Of a stretch of 64,000 nt of DNA, positions 8,792-16,917 are shown piece by piece. The notes beneath the pieces were generated by a model. The model was not told where the DNA came from. It searched no databases and saw only the letters and a list, made by a program, of their open reading frames with translations. Position 1 is the first letter of the stretch. Every line of letters begins with the position of its first letter. Origin of the DNA: Pseudobutyrivibrio sp. 49 (lineage in GTDB: Bacteria; Bacillota; Clostridia; Lachnospirales; Lachnospiraceae); the NCBI RefSeq assembly GCF_900100545.1, contig NZ_FNDP01000001.1, forward strand, positions 659,115 through 723,114. The letters are read 5' to 3'. Made by a program: the position numbers and the translations under genes.

Positions 8792-10021
8792 TTATATTGA
8801 TAACCCGGCCAAATAACCAGTAGACCAGGCAATTTGTAAATTAAAGCCTCCTGTAAAGGCATCTAAATCAAGCACCTCTCCAACGAAGGAAAGACCATTT
8901 ATATTTTTACATTTTAAGGTAGATGGGTCAATATCTTTCACAGAAACTCCACCCTGTGTCACAATGGCTTCATTGTAATCTCGAAGCCCTGATATTGTGA
9001 ATGGAAAAGCCTTGAGCAAATCAAGAAGCTGACCTCTCTCTTCCTTTGTGACAGAATTGATTTGACGACTGTCATCAAAATCCATAATCTCAATAAAAAC
9101 AGGAACCATGGAACTTGGAAGTAACCCTCTAAGCACAGAGCTCAAGTGCTTATTCATGTTTTCATTGAAATCTCTTAAAATTCTGTTTTCAAGCTCCTCT
9201 CTTGAAAGAGCTGGCTTTAAATCAACAACAGCTTTTAGACTGCCCTTCTTTTGAAGAGTTTTTCCTATTATTGAGCTGGCAGATAAAACCAAAGGACCAC
9301 TTACTCCAAAATGAGTAAACAGCATTTCGCCAAAGCTGTCATAAAGCTTTTTCTTTTCATCAAAAATTGTAAGATTAACATTTTTAAGGGCAAGTCCCTG
9401 CATAGTAGGAATATACGCTTCTTTTGTATTCAAAGGAACAAGAGCTGGTCTTGTTTCTGTAACATTAAGCCCTGCCTTTTTCGCCCATTTTAAACCATCA
9501 CCAGTGGAGCCTGTAGTTCTGTAAGATAAACCACCAGTTGCTACCACCACGTGGTCGCAGTCCATCTTAGTACCATCCTTTAAAAGGACACCTGTCACAG
9601 TATCCTTATCAATAATAATATCCTGTACTTCGGTATGAAGCTTTACTTTTACTCCATATTCCTTAAGCGCTTTTTCCAAAGCCTTAGTAATATCGCTGGC
9701 ATGATCAGAAACTGGAAATGCCCTGTTTCCTCTCTCTACCTTTGTAGGTGTACCATTCATCTCAATGAAATCTATCATAGATTCTGGACCAAAGGTATAT
9801 AACGAGCTATATAGAAACTTTGGATTACTAACTATATTCTTAAAGAAATCCTCTATATCACAAGCATTAGTAAAATTACATCTACCCTTTCCTGTAATAT
9901 AAATCTTCTTTCCTAATTTTTCATTTTTTTCAAGAAGTGTGACTGTATGCCCACACATTCCTGCTGCGTATGCCGCCATCATTCCTGCAGCGCCACCGCC
10001 AATAACAATAACATTTGCCAT
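8792..10021 (-). CDS. FAD-dependent oxidoreductase of the HI0933/YhiN (aminoacetone oxidase-like) family
   Basis: A 409-residue flavoprotein. An N-terminal dinucleotide-binding motif GGGAAGMMAAYAAG sits at about residues 8-21, followed by GKKIYITGKGRCNFTNA, the hallmark of the HI0933 family. VATGGLSYRTTGSTGDG (about 165-181) and the C-terminal GEVLDLDAFTGGFNLQIA complete the FAD fold. Family members are annotated as aminoacetone oxidase-like or BaiN-like bile-acid enzymes, but the physiological substrate is unknown. The start shares one base with the rpiR stop (TAATG), so the two are translationally coupled. Confidence 0.88.
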   Translation of the reverse strand: MANVIVIGGGAAGMMAAYAAGMCGHTVTLLEKNEKLGKKIYITGKGRCNFTNACDIEDFFKNIVSNPKFLYSSLYTFGPESMIDFIEMNGTPTKVERGNRAFPVSDHASDITKALEKALKEYGVKVKLHTEVQDIIIDKDTVTGVLLKDGTKMDCDHVVVATGGLSYRTTGSTGDGLKWAKKAGLNVTETRPALVPLNTKEAYIPTMQGLALKNVNLTIFDEKKKLYDSFGEMLFTHFGVSGPLVLSASSIIGKTLQKKGSLKAVVDLKPALSREELENRILRDFNENMNKHLSSVLRGLLPSSMVPVFIEIMDFDDSRQINSVTKEERGQLLDLLKAFPFTISGLRDYNEAIVTQGGVSVKDIDPSTLKCKNINGLSFVGEVLDLDAFTGGFNLQIAWSTGYLAGLSI

Positions 10022-10935
10022 TAAGATTCTCCTGGATAGAACATTTTTATAGAATCATCAACCATATCAATTTCATCATTCTCATAAAACTGATATTCAT
10101 TCCAGACATTCTCAACCATTTCAAGAGTGTCTGCCACTTGAGCCTGTCGGCGATTACAAAGCTCAACAATAAGAGCATTAATAACAGACAATGGTGCAAC
10201 CAGTGAATCAACAACTGAATGCATATCACTTTCTGCTATAAGATTGCAGGAGCTGTAAAGGTTCATAGGCGAATGTATAGAATCTGTAATCGTAATTACA
10301 TTAGCCTGTCGGTTATTTGCAAACTCCAATGCCTTTAAAGTACGCATAGAATATCTAGGGAAAGATATTCCTATAATACAGTCCTCCTCACCAATATGAA
10401 TCATCTGCTCAAACAGTTCTGATGCAGAGGATGTCTGAAGATTAACGACATTATCAAAAATAAGATTTAAATAAAATGATAAAAATGATGCAAGTGGAGC
10501 ACAGGAACGAATACCTACCACATATATCCTTCTTGCTTTTAGCAAGGTCTCTACAGCATTATAAAAAGCAGCCTCATCCATGGATTCCATGGTGTTTTTA
10601 ATCTTCAATGCATCAGAAGAAAGTACCTCACGAAGGACTCCATTTTGTTCGATTCCACCCTTTGTAATCTCTACTCTGTCAGTGGTATTGAGCTTACTTC
10701 TAACCATAGCCTCTAATGCCTGCTGGAATTCAGGATAGCCACTGTACCCAATGAATGAAGCAAATCTAACTACAGTAGACTCAGAAATACCAATAATTTC
10801 TCCAAGCTTTGCTGCAGTAAGGAATACCGCCTTATCGTAATTATCTATGATGTAATTTGCCAAAAGCTTTTGTCCTTTTGACATTCTTCCATATTTTTCA
10901 TTAATTTTTGAAATTAAATCTGTTGTTGTAGCCAT
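10021..10935 (-). CDS. MurR/RpiR-family transcriptional regulator
   Basis: A 304-residue regulator with an N-terminal HTH_6 domain (about 1-77, including ESTVVRFASFIGYSGYPEFQ, the recognition-helix region) and a SIS sugar-phosphate-binding domain (about 120-250, starting ARRIYVVGIRSCAPLA). Such proteins usually sense phosphosugars. No sugar gene is adjacent: it heads the FAD enzyme-cmk-ispH-rpsA run, so its target is unclear. It has its own promoter (TTGCAT-17 nt-TATAAT), whose -35 lies in the terminator of the decarboxylase operon upstream. Confidence 0.9.
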   Translation of the reverse strand: MATTTDLISKINEKYGRMSKGQKLLANYIIDNYDKAVFLTAAKLGEIIGISESTVVRFASFIGYSGYPEFQQALEAMVRSKLNTTDRVEITKGGIEQNGVLREVLSSDALKIKNTMESMDEAAFYNAVETLLKARRIYVVGIRSCAPLASFLSFYLNLIFDNVVNLQTSSASELFEQMIHIGEEDCIIGISFPRYSMRTLKALEFANNRQANVITITDSIHSPMNLYSSCNLIAESDMHSVVDSLVAPLSVINALIVELCNRRQAQVADTLEMVENVWNEYQFYENDEIDMVDDSIKMFYPGES

Positions 10936-10976
10936 ATCTCACCCTTTATAAATGCAAAATACTCCATTAGAAGTTA

Positions 10977-11005
10977 ATTATAGAGTAAAAAAAAGAGTAA
11001 TGCAA
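10977..11005 (-). promoter_or_regulatory. Sigma-A-type promoter of rpiR
   Basis: TTGCAT (11005-11000) and TATAAT (10982-10977) on the minus strand with 17 nt between. The -35 box lies in the 3' arm of the oad operon terminator, so the two signals share DNA. Confidence 0.75.
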
Positions 11006-11022
11006 GAAATCTTGCATTACTC
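10995..11022 (-). terminator. Rho-independent terminator of the decarboxylase operon
   Basis: Perfect 12-bp stem GAGTAATGCAAG/CTTGCATTACTC with a 4-nt loop, followed on the minus strand by eight T residues. It lies 13 nt after the oadA stop. Confidence 0.93.
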
Positions 11023-11035
11023 AAAATAGCTTTAA

Positions 11036-12454
11036 TTAAACTGGATAAGCTTTATTTTCCTTATCTGCTTTTGCAGGATCAACCTTTGTCTGCTGAGCTT
11101 CACGATATTGGAAGAACTCTGTTGCAACCTTAGGGAAAAGTGCATATGTGAGGACATCCTCATCCTGCTGCTTCCACTGCTTGCATTCCTCCTCAAACTT
11201 AGCAAGACCTGGCTCAATTAAATCTGCTGGACGACAAGTAATTGCTTTATCCTTATCAGCACCAAGTGCTTTCTCAACAACCTCTGGATTGAAAGGCTTA
11301 ACTGTCTGACCGTACTTACCAAGCAAGATATCCTTAGTCTGCTCTGTTACTACCTTGTATCTCTCACCCATAAGTACGTTGAATACAGCCTGTGTACCAA
11401 CGATCTGAGATGAAGGAGTAACAAGTGGTGGCTCACCAAGATCCTTACGTACACGTGGTACTTCCTCAAGAACCTCACGAAGCTTATCTTCCTTACCCTG
11501 CTCCTTTAACTGGCTGATAAGGTTTGAAAGCATACCGCCAGGAACCTGATAACGAAGTGTATTGATGTTAACACCAAGTACCTTTGTAGACATAAGTCCA
11601 CTCTCGATGCACTCCTCTCTGTATGGTCTGAAGTAATCAGCGATTTCTGAAAGAAGCTCCTGATCAAAGCCTGTAGCATATGGTGTGCCTTCGAAAGCAG
11701 CTGCCATAACTTCAGTTGCAGGCTGTGATGTACCAAGTGCGAATGGTGACATAGCACAGTCAATAATATCAGCACCAGCCTCTACAGCCTTCATGTATGT
11801 CATTGAAGCTACACCAGATGTGTAGTGTGTATGCATTTCGATAGGAAGTGTTGTAGATTCCTTGAGTGCTGAAACAAGCTCATAGGCCTTAGCCGGAACA
11901 AGAAGACCTGCCATATCCTTGATACAGATTGAATCTGCTCCCATATCCTCGATACGCTTTGCAATATCCTTCCAATAATCAAGTGTATAGGCCTCACCAA
12001 GTGTATAAGAAAGAGCTACCTGAGCATGTCCCTTTTCCTTATTTGTAGCCTTAACTGCTGTCTGAAGATTTCTGATATCGTTGAGGCAGTCGAAAATACG
12101 AATGATATCGATACCATTTGCAATCGACTTCTGTACGAAGTATTCAACAACATCATCTGGATACTGACTGTATCCTAAAATATTCTGACCTCTGAAAAGC
12201 ATCTGAAGCTTTGTATTCTTAAAGCCATCACGAAGCTTTCTAAGTCTATCCCAAGGATCTTCCTTAAGGAAACGAAGTGAAGCATCAAATGTTGCGCCAC
12301 CCCAGCACTCTACTGCGTTGTATCCAACCTTATCCATCTTATCTACGATAGGAAGCATCATAGATGTTGGCATACGAGTTGCAATAAGAGACTGATGTGC
12401 ATCTCTTAGTATTGTCTCAGTTATTTTAACTGGCTTTGGACTAATTTCTGCCAT
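11036..12454 (-). CDS. oadA: Oxaloacetate decarboxylase alpha subunit / pyruvate carboxylase subunit B carboxyltransferase
   Basis: Carboxyltransferase of the DRE-TIM barrel family that moves the carboxyl group from oxaloacetate to biotin. Expected metal ligands are visible: Asp18 (LRDAHQS), His198 and His200 (EMHTHYTSG) and the carbamylated lysine Lys169 (ICIKDMAG). At 472 residues it stops after the conserved PYC_OADA region and lacks the C-terminal biotin domain of many OadA proteins; the carrier is encoded separately at 13640. Last gene of the operon, 22 nt after the beta subunit. Context favours sodium-pumping oxaloacetate decarboxylase over an anabolic pyruvate carboxylase, since no biotin carboxylase gene is near. 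Confidence 0.93.
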   Translation of the reverse strand: MAEISPKPVKITETILRDAHQSLIATRMPTSMMLPIVDKMDKVGYNAVECWGGATFDASLRFLKEDPWDRLRKLRDGFKNTKLQMLFRGQNILGYSQYPDDVVEYFVQKSIANGIDIIRIFDCLNDIRNLQTAVKATNKEKGHAQVALSYTLGEAYTLDYWKDIAKRIEDMGADSICIKDMAGLLVPAKAYELVSALKESTTLPIEMHTHYTSGVASMTYMKAVEAGADIIDCAMSPFALGTSQPATEVMAAAFEGTPYATGFDQELLSEIADYFRPYREECIESGLMSTKVLGVNINTLRYQVPGGMLSNLISQLKEQGKEDKLREVLEEVPRVRKDLGEPPLVTPSSQIVGTQAVFNVLMGERYKVVTEQTKDILLGKYGQTVKPFNPEVVEKALGADKDKAITCRPADLIEPGLAKFEEECKQWKQQDEDVLTYALFPKVATEFFQYREAQQTKVDPAKADKENKAYPV

Positions 12455-12476
12455 TTATTTTATCCTCCTTAGTACA

Positions 12477-13625
12477 TTAAACTCCAAATATTGCCATGAA
12501 TACACCGGCTGCAACTGCAGTTCCGATAACACCAGCAACGTTTGGTCCCATAGCATGCATAAGAAGGAAGTTTGTAGGGTCCTCTTCTGCACCGACCTTT
12601 TGTGAAACACGTGCTGCCATAGGAACAGCAGAAACACCAGCTGAACCGATAAGTGGATTAATCTTACCACCAGTAACGTGGCAAAGAAGCTTACCAAATA
12701 ATACACCAGCTGCTGTACCGAATACGAAAGCAACAAGACCAAGAACTACGATCTTGAGTGTAGCTGCATTTAAGAATGCCTCAGCAGATGTAGAAGCACC
12801 TACTGATGTACCAAGAAGAATAACTACGATGTACATAAGAGCATTAGATGCAGTCTCTGTAAGCTGATTTACAACACCAGACTCCTTGAAAAGGTTACCA
12901 AGCATAAGCATACCAACAAGTGGAGCTGTTGTAGGTAAAATCAAACATACAATAATAGTAACAACGATTGGGAAGAGAATCTTCTCAAGCTTAGAAACTG
13001 GACGAAGCTGAGCCATCTTAATTGAACGCTCTTCCTTTGTTGTAAGTGCCTTCATAATTGGAGGCTGAATGATTGGAACCAAAGACATATATGAATATGC
13101 TGCAACAGCGATTGGTCCCATAAGTGCTGATTGTCCTAATTTACCAGCAAGGAAAATAGATGTAGGTCCATCTGCACCACCGATGATAGATACTGCAGCA
13201 GCTGCCTGATCTGAGAATCCAAGAAGGATTGCAAGAAGGTAAGCTGTGAAAATACCAATCTGTGCAGCAGCACCAAGCCAGAAGCTGATTGGATTTGCAA
13301 TAAGTGGACCGAAATCTGTCATAGCTCCAACACCCATGAAAATAAGTGATGGAAGAATTGAATACTCATCTAAAGTATAGAAATAATAAAGCAAGCCGCC
13401 TACTCCATTGGAGGTTTCCTCTGGAGATGCAATGATGTCAGGATAAATGTTTACCAACAACATACCAAAAGCGATTGGTAATAAAAGAAGTGGTTCGTAT
13501 CCTTTTTTAATTGCAAGGTAAAGGAAAACACAGGCAACCGCTATCATGACAAAGTTTCCCCAGGTCAGATTGAAAAATGCAGTCTGATGAGCCAGGTTTA
13601 ACAATGTCTCTCCAACGTAACTCAT
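12477..13625 (-). CDS. oadB: Sodium ion-translocating decarboxylase beta subunit (OadB/MmdB/GcdB family)
   Basis: Integral membrane subunit (382 residues, about ten helices) that decarboxylates carboxybiotin and exports Na+. Both family signatures are present: SIIGGADGPTSIF with Asp152, the key Na+/proton residue by homology, and GSAGVSAVPMAARVSQ near residue 330, a Na+-binding region. Its partners are the biotin carrier 14 nt upstream and the carboxyltransferases at both ends of the operon. Sequence alone does not say whether it prefers the OadA or the MmdA partner. Confidence 0.95.
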   Translation of the reverse strand: MSYVGETLLNLAHQTAFFNLTWGNFVMIAVACVFLYLAIKKGYEPLLLLPIAFGMLLVNIYPDIIASPEETSNGVGGLLYYFYTLDEYSILPSLIFMGVGAMTDFGPLIANPISFWLGAAAQIGIFTAYLLAILLGFSDQAAAAVSIIGGADGPTSIFLAGKLGQSALMGPIAVAAYSYMSLVPIIQPPIMKALTTKEERSIKMAQLRPVSKLEKILFPIVVTIIVCLILPTTAPLVGMLMLGNLFKESGVVNQLTETASNALMYIVVILLGTSVGASTSAEAFLNAATLKIVVLGLVAFVFGTAAGVLFGKLLCHVTGGKINPLIGSAGVSAVPMAARVSQKVGAEEDPTNFLLMHAMGPNVAGVIGTAVAAGVFMAIFGV

Positions 13626-13639
13626 GTGTAATCCTCCTA

Positions 13640-13996
13640 TTAGTTCATAGTTGCGAGTAATGCGCCAGCCTCAACCTGCTGACCTTCGTTGCAGTTGATT
13701 GATGCAACAGTACCATCCTGAGGTGCAACAACAGGTGTTTCCATCTTCATAACCTCAAGAACAACAACAGGGTCACCCTTCTTTACAGAAGTACCTGCAG
13801 CAGCTGCAATCTTAACAACCTTACCGGCAGCACCTGCCTCGATCTTAACACCACCAGCAGCGCCTGTAGCAACTGGAGCTGGAGCAGCAGCCTTTGGAGC
13901 AGCTGCAGGAGTAACTGGAGAAACGCCAGAGCCTCCCTTATCTTCTACAGTAACATCGTATACTGTTCCATTAACAGTGATTGTATAATTTTTCAT
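13640..13996 (-). CDS. Biotin carboxyl carrier protein (gamma/biotin subunit of the decarboxylase)
   Basis: A small protein (118 residues) with an N-terminal strand segment, an Ala/Pro-rich flexible linker (about 24-48) and a C-terminal biotinyl domain. The biotinylation motif EVMKMETP puts biotin on Lys84. It should shuttle carboxyl groups from either carboxyltransferase to the membrane beta subunit. It lies between the OadG-like and beta-subunit genes. Confidence 0.95.
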   Translation of the reverse strand: MKNYTITVNGTVYDVTVEDKGGSGVSPVTPAAAPKAAAPAPVATGAAGGVKIEAGAAGKVVKIAAAAGTSVKKGDPVVVLEVMKMETPVVAPQDGTVASINCNEGQQVEAGALLATMN

Positions 13997-14014
13997 GGAA
14001 ATTTCCTCCTAAGT

Positions 14015-14809
14015 CTAAAATCTTTTCTTGATAGAACGTACTACAAACGAATCTGTAGAAGCTCCTGTGCTTGCAGCGATTGCTGCAGCAATAACAGCGA
14101 CAAGCTGTAAATCATCTGTTTCGTTCTTTGCGGATGTAGCAACTGGTGTAGCTGCAGGAGCAGCAACAGCCTGTGGCTCTTCCTTCTTTTCCTTTGCTCT
14201 CTTCTCGAGCTTAGGAATAATCTCGAAGCACTTGATTACACCAGACATAACAACAAGCATTGCAAATACAATAAGGATACCCATTACTGTATTTAAAGCT
14301 GCCTTCTGCATTGTCTCGCCTAATGTGTAAACTGGCTCGATATCAACTGCTGTAGGACCAGCATCAACATCGTTAGCGTTGTAAACGAATGTTGTCTTTA
14401 AATCTCTAACTGTAAAATCAGTAATCATTGTGGCTGTGATTGTCTTACCAGACTTTTCAACCTCAACCTTACCAAAATCAACAAAATCTCCTACCTTAAC
14501 ATCCTTAATATCTTTGTAGCTATCGATAAGACTATCAAAACCTACAAAGCTTGTAGATAAGAACTTTGGAAGACCAGCTTCTTTAACTGCATCGCCATAC
14601 TGACCAAGTCCGTTAGCCATAAAGTATTCAGTAGCCTGCTCGTACTCAGACTCATCTAAGCTAAGTGCGTAATTCATGTATAGCTTCGCGATAGTGTCGT
14701 AAGCTTCTGTATCGTATCCTCCGTAAGTGTTATCTTTCTTGCCGCCACAGGCAACAAGACTAAGAGCAAGGATTAAGGTAGTGAAAACTACTAAAATTCT
14801 TTTTTTCAT
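14015..14809 (-). CDS. OadG/MmdD-like subunit fused to an N-terminal lipoprotein-type exterior domain
   Basis: 264 residues. The N terminus is a lipoprotein signal (charged start, hydrophobic core, lipobox LSLVAC with Cys21). It is followed by an exterior domain of about 145 residues that resembles nothing I can name. A membrane helix lies at about 173-193, then a cytoplasmic Ala/Pro linker. The C-terminal segment LQLVAVIAAAIAASTGAS ending in VRSIKKRF is the signature tail of OadG/MmdD subunits, which tether the carrier and carboxyltransferase to the pump. Typical OadG is near 80-130 residues, so the exterior domain is extra. Position between carboxyltransferase and biotin carrier agrees with the role. 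Confidence 0.85.
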   Translation of the reverse strand: MKKRILVVFTTLILALSLVACGGKKDNTYGGYDTEAYDTIAKLYMNYALSLDESEYEQATEYFMANGLGQYGDAVKEAGLPKFLSTSFVGFDSLIDSYKDIKDVKVGDFVDFGKVEVEKSGKTITATMITDFTVRDLKTTFVYNANDVDAGPTAVDIEPVYTLGETMQKAALNTVMGILIVFAMLVVMSGVIKCFEIIPKLEKRAKEKKEEPQAVAAPAATPVATSAKNETDDLQLVAVIAAAIAASTGASTDSFVVRSIKKRF

Positions 14810-14827
14810 AAATTCACCTTCCTGCTC

Positions 14828-16162
14828 TTAAAAGAACATCTCAAATCCTGCAATAATGTATTTTCTAGCATCTGCTGTAGAAACGATTCTGTCAATGTGA
14901 CCGTGAGCTGCAGCTGTAAGTGCACTATCCTGAAGCTGAGCGTAATCCTTTTCAATAGCAGCTGCGTCTGTGCCATTTTCGCTTAAGATTCTAGCAGCCT
15001 TAGCAGCCTCCATAGCACCAACAGATGCTGTCTCGAAAGCATATACTAAATCTGCGCCAAGTGACTTAGAGTTCATAAGAACATATGGAGAACCGTAAGC
15101 CTGCTTAGTAATAAGATTAATCTTTGGAATGCTTGCATCAACAAATCTCTGTGTCATCTGTGCAAGAGCACGTGGTAAACGCTTCTCCTGGCATACACAA
15201 GATTTAAATGCAGCAACATTAGTAATAGAAAGAACTGGGATTTCGTACATATCACAAAGATCAACGAAATCCGCTGCCTTCTCGCAACCAGTTGCAGAAA
15301 GGAAAGCCTCTCCGTCAACTTCTCTATTACCTACTACACCAATTGTTACTCCATCAAGCTTCATAAGACCTGTAACCATTTCCTTGGCAAAACCAGCCTT
15401 AAGCTCGATGAATTCTCTGTTATCAGCAAGCTCTGTAGCAACTGCTGCTGCGTCGCCTACCTTAGACTCAAGACCTTCTGATGCTCTGTTGAGATCATCT
15501 GTAGCCTCTGTAATGTCGTTAGGAATCATTGAGATAACCTGTCTCATAGATGCAACAACCTCTGAAAGAGATCCGTGCATATCTACTGTACCAGCCTCTT
15601 CGAACTGGAATGCTGCTGAAGATGAATCGCACTCTTCTGCTCTGTTACCCTTAATAGCATCTGGAGAGTTATAGAAAAGTGAAGCACCATCAACCATGAA
15701 TGTGAAATCAGCAAGTGAAGGAAGAACTGAAAGTCCACCACCACAATTTCCTGCTACACACATAAGCTGTGGAATAACACCCTTTACATCAGCTGCTCGC
15801 TCGATTACAGAACCAAGAGCTTCAAGAGCATCAAAAGACTCCTGAAGACGAACACCACCACAATCGATAAAACCGATGACAGGAGCACCAACTTTAAGTG
15901 CCATGTCATAAAGTGACAGAATCTTCTTAGCATGCATCTCACCAATTGTACCGCCCAAAACCTCGGCATTCTGGCTAAAAACGAACACTAATGTGCCATC
16001 CACAAGACCATGACCAATAATAACTCCATCTGATGGTTCTTTCTTTGCATCAAGGTTAAAATCTGTGTTGCGTGACATTACTAATGACTGAAGCTCAACA
16101 AAGCTGTTATCATCAAGTAATGCGTTAATTCTAGCCTGAGCTTGACTTAAATCATTACCCAT
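14828..16162 (-). CDS. Carboxyltransferase, methylmalonyl-CoA decarboxylase alpha / acyl-CoA carboxylase type
   Basis: A 444-residue member of the crotonase-like carboxyltransferase family (MmdA/PccB/AccD-A). Signatures include HGLVDGTLVFVFSQNAEVLG, GGTIGEMHAKKI and VIGFIDCGGVRLQES in the N half, and VAAFKSCVCQEKRLPRALAQ in the C half. Family proteins usually have about 510 residues, so this one is compact. It should carry an acyl-CoA (methylmalonyl-, malonyl- or glutaconyl-CoA) or similar carboxyl donor; which one cannot be read from sequence. It is the first gene of the operon, with its own promoter and an AGGT-type ribosome site. Its pairing with oadA at the other end is unusual. Confidence 0.85.
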   Translation of the reverse strand: MGNDLSQAQARINALLDDNSFVELQSLVMSRNTDFNLDAKKEPSDGVIIGHGLVDGTLVFVFSQNAEVLGGTIGEMHAKKILSLYDMALKVGAPVIGFIDCGGVRLQESFDALEALGSVIERAADVKGVIPQLMCVAGNCGGGLSVLPSLADFTFMVDGASLFYNSPDAIKGNRAEECDSSSAAFQFEEAGTVDMHGSLSEVVASMRQVISMIPNDITEATDDLNRASEGLESKVGDAAAVATELADNREFIELKAGFAKEMVTGLMKLDGVTIGVVGNREVDGEAFLSATGCEKAADFVDLCDMYEIPVLSITNVAAFKSCVCQEKRLPRALAQMTQRFVDASIPKINLITKQAYGSPYVLMNSKSLGADLVYAFETASVGAMEAAKAARILSENGTDAAAIEKDYAQLQDSALTAAAHGHIDRIVSTADARKYIIAGFEMFF

Positions 16163-16209
16163 CTCATACCTCCATTTATATAAAATATTTCAAATTTCTC
16201 GCAAGTCTA

Positions 16210-16238
16210 ATAATAGTGTATTTTAATTATGTTTTCAA
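16210..16238 (-). promoter_or_regulatory. Sigma-A-type promoter of the decarboxylase operon
   Basis: TTGAAA (16238-16233) and TATTAT (16215-16210) on the minus strand, 17 nt apart, about 48-53 nt upstream of the carboxyltransferase start. Confidence 0.75.
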
Positions 16239-16250
16239 CGTAAATACGTT
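16237..16250. promoter_or_regulatory. Short palindrome at the -35 box, possible operator
   Basis: AACGT-AAAT-ACGTT is a perfect 5-bp inverted repeat with a 4-nt centre, touching the upstream edge of the -35 box. The placement suits a regulator site, but no protein is implicated. Confidence 0.4.
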
Positions 16251-16263
16251 AAAAAATTGTCAT

Positions 16264-16295
16264 AAAAAACCACCCAAAAATTTGGGTGGTTTTTT
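16264..16295. terminator. Bidirectional Rho-independent terminator after scpB
   Basis: Fifteen-base perfect stem (A6-CCACCCAAA with TTTGGGTGG-T6) around a 2-nt loop, so each strand has a GC core and a U6 run. It closes the scpAB transcript and insulates the decarboxylase promoter. Confidence 0.93.
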
Positions 16296-16324
16296 GTCGA
16301 ATTTCACTTGATTTTTTATTATTT

Positions 16325-16897
16325 TTATATTGTAACTTCTACGTTATTTGCTTCATTTTCAGCCTCGATTTTAAACTCTTCAATCTGAGTCTGTGAAAGC
16401 TCTGGAAGTTCATCAATAGATTTCACTCCGAAGGATCTTAAAAACTCTTCAGTAGTACCAAAAAGCATTGGTCTTCCTGGTGCATCAAGACGTCCCAACT
16501 CTGTACAAAGCCCAAACTCTACAAGCTTTGAAACAGCGAAATCACAGGATACTCCTCTGATTTTTTCTATTTCTGATTTTGTAATTGGCTGCTTATAAGC
16601 AATAATTGAAAGAGTCTCAAGAAGCACATCTGTAAGTACGTATTTACGTGGCTGCTTTGCAATTCTAATAAGATATTCATAAATTTCAGGATTAGTGCAC
16701 ATCTGATATGCACCATCAATCTCAGTAATTGTAATACCGCGCTTGTCAGCTGCATATTTTTCCTTAAGGGAATTAATAGCCTGCACTACCTGCTTTTCAT
16801 CTATTTCAAGAGCCTTTGCTATTCTGGAAGCCTCAACTGTGCCTCCCATCGCAAACAAAATGCCCTCAACTATATTTTCAATCTCTTTTAATTCCAT
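16325..16897 (-). CDS. scpB: ScpB, segregation and condensation protein B
   Basis: Subunit of the Smc-ScpA-ScpB condensin, 190 residues, with two winged-helix domains. The start LKEIENIVEGILFAMGG, the ITEIDGAYQMCTNPE region and LSIIAYKQPITKSEIEKIRG are classic ScpB sequence. It follows scpA by 20 nt, the normal pairing. Acts in chromosome compaction and segregation with Smc, which is elsewhere. Confidence 0.96.
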   Translation of the reverse strand: MELKEIENIVEGILFAMGGTVEASRIAKALEIDEKQVVQAINSLKEKYAADKRGITITEIDGAYQMCTNPEIYEYLIRIAKQPRKYVLTDVLLETLSIIAYKQPITKSEIEKIRGVSCDFAVSKLVEFGLCTELGRLDAPGRPMLFGTTEEFLRSFGVKSIDELPELSQTQIEEFKIEAENEANNVEVTI

Positions 16898-16917
16898 AAT
16901 TATTCTCTCCGTAGATA

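Noticed and set aside
15129-15674. 181-codon plus-strand frame opposite the MmdA-like gene
   Set aside because: Antisense shadow; the minus-strand protein is a clear carboxyltransferase.
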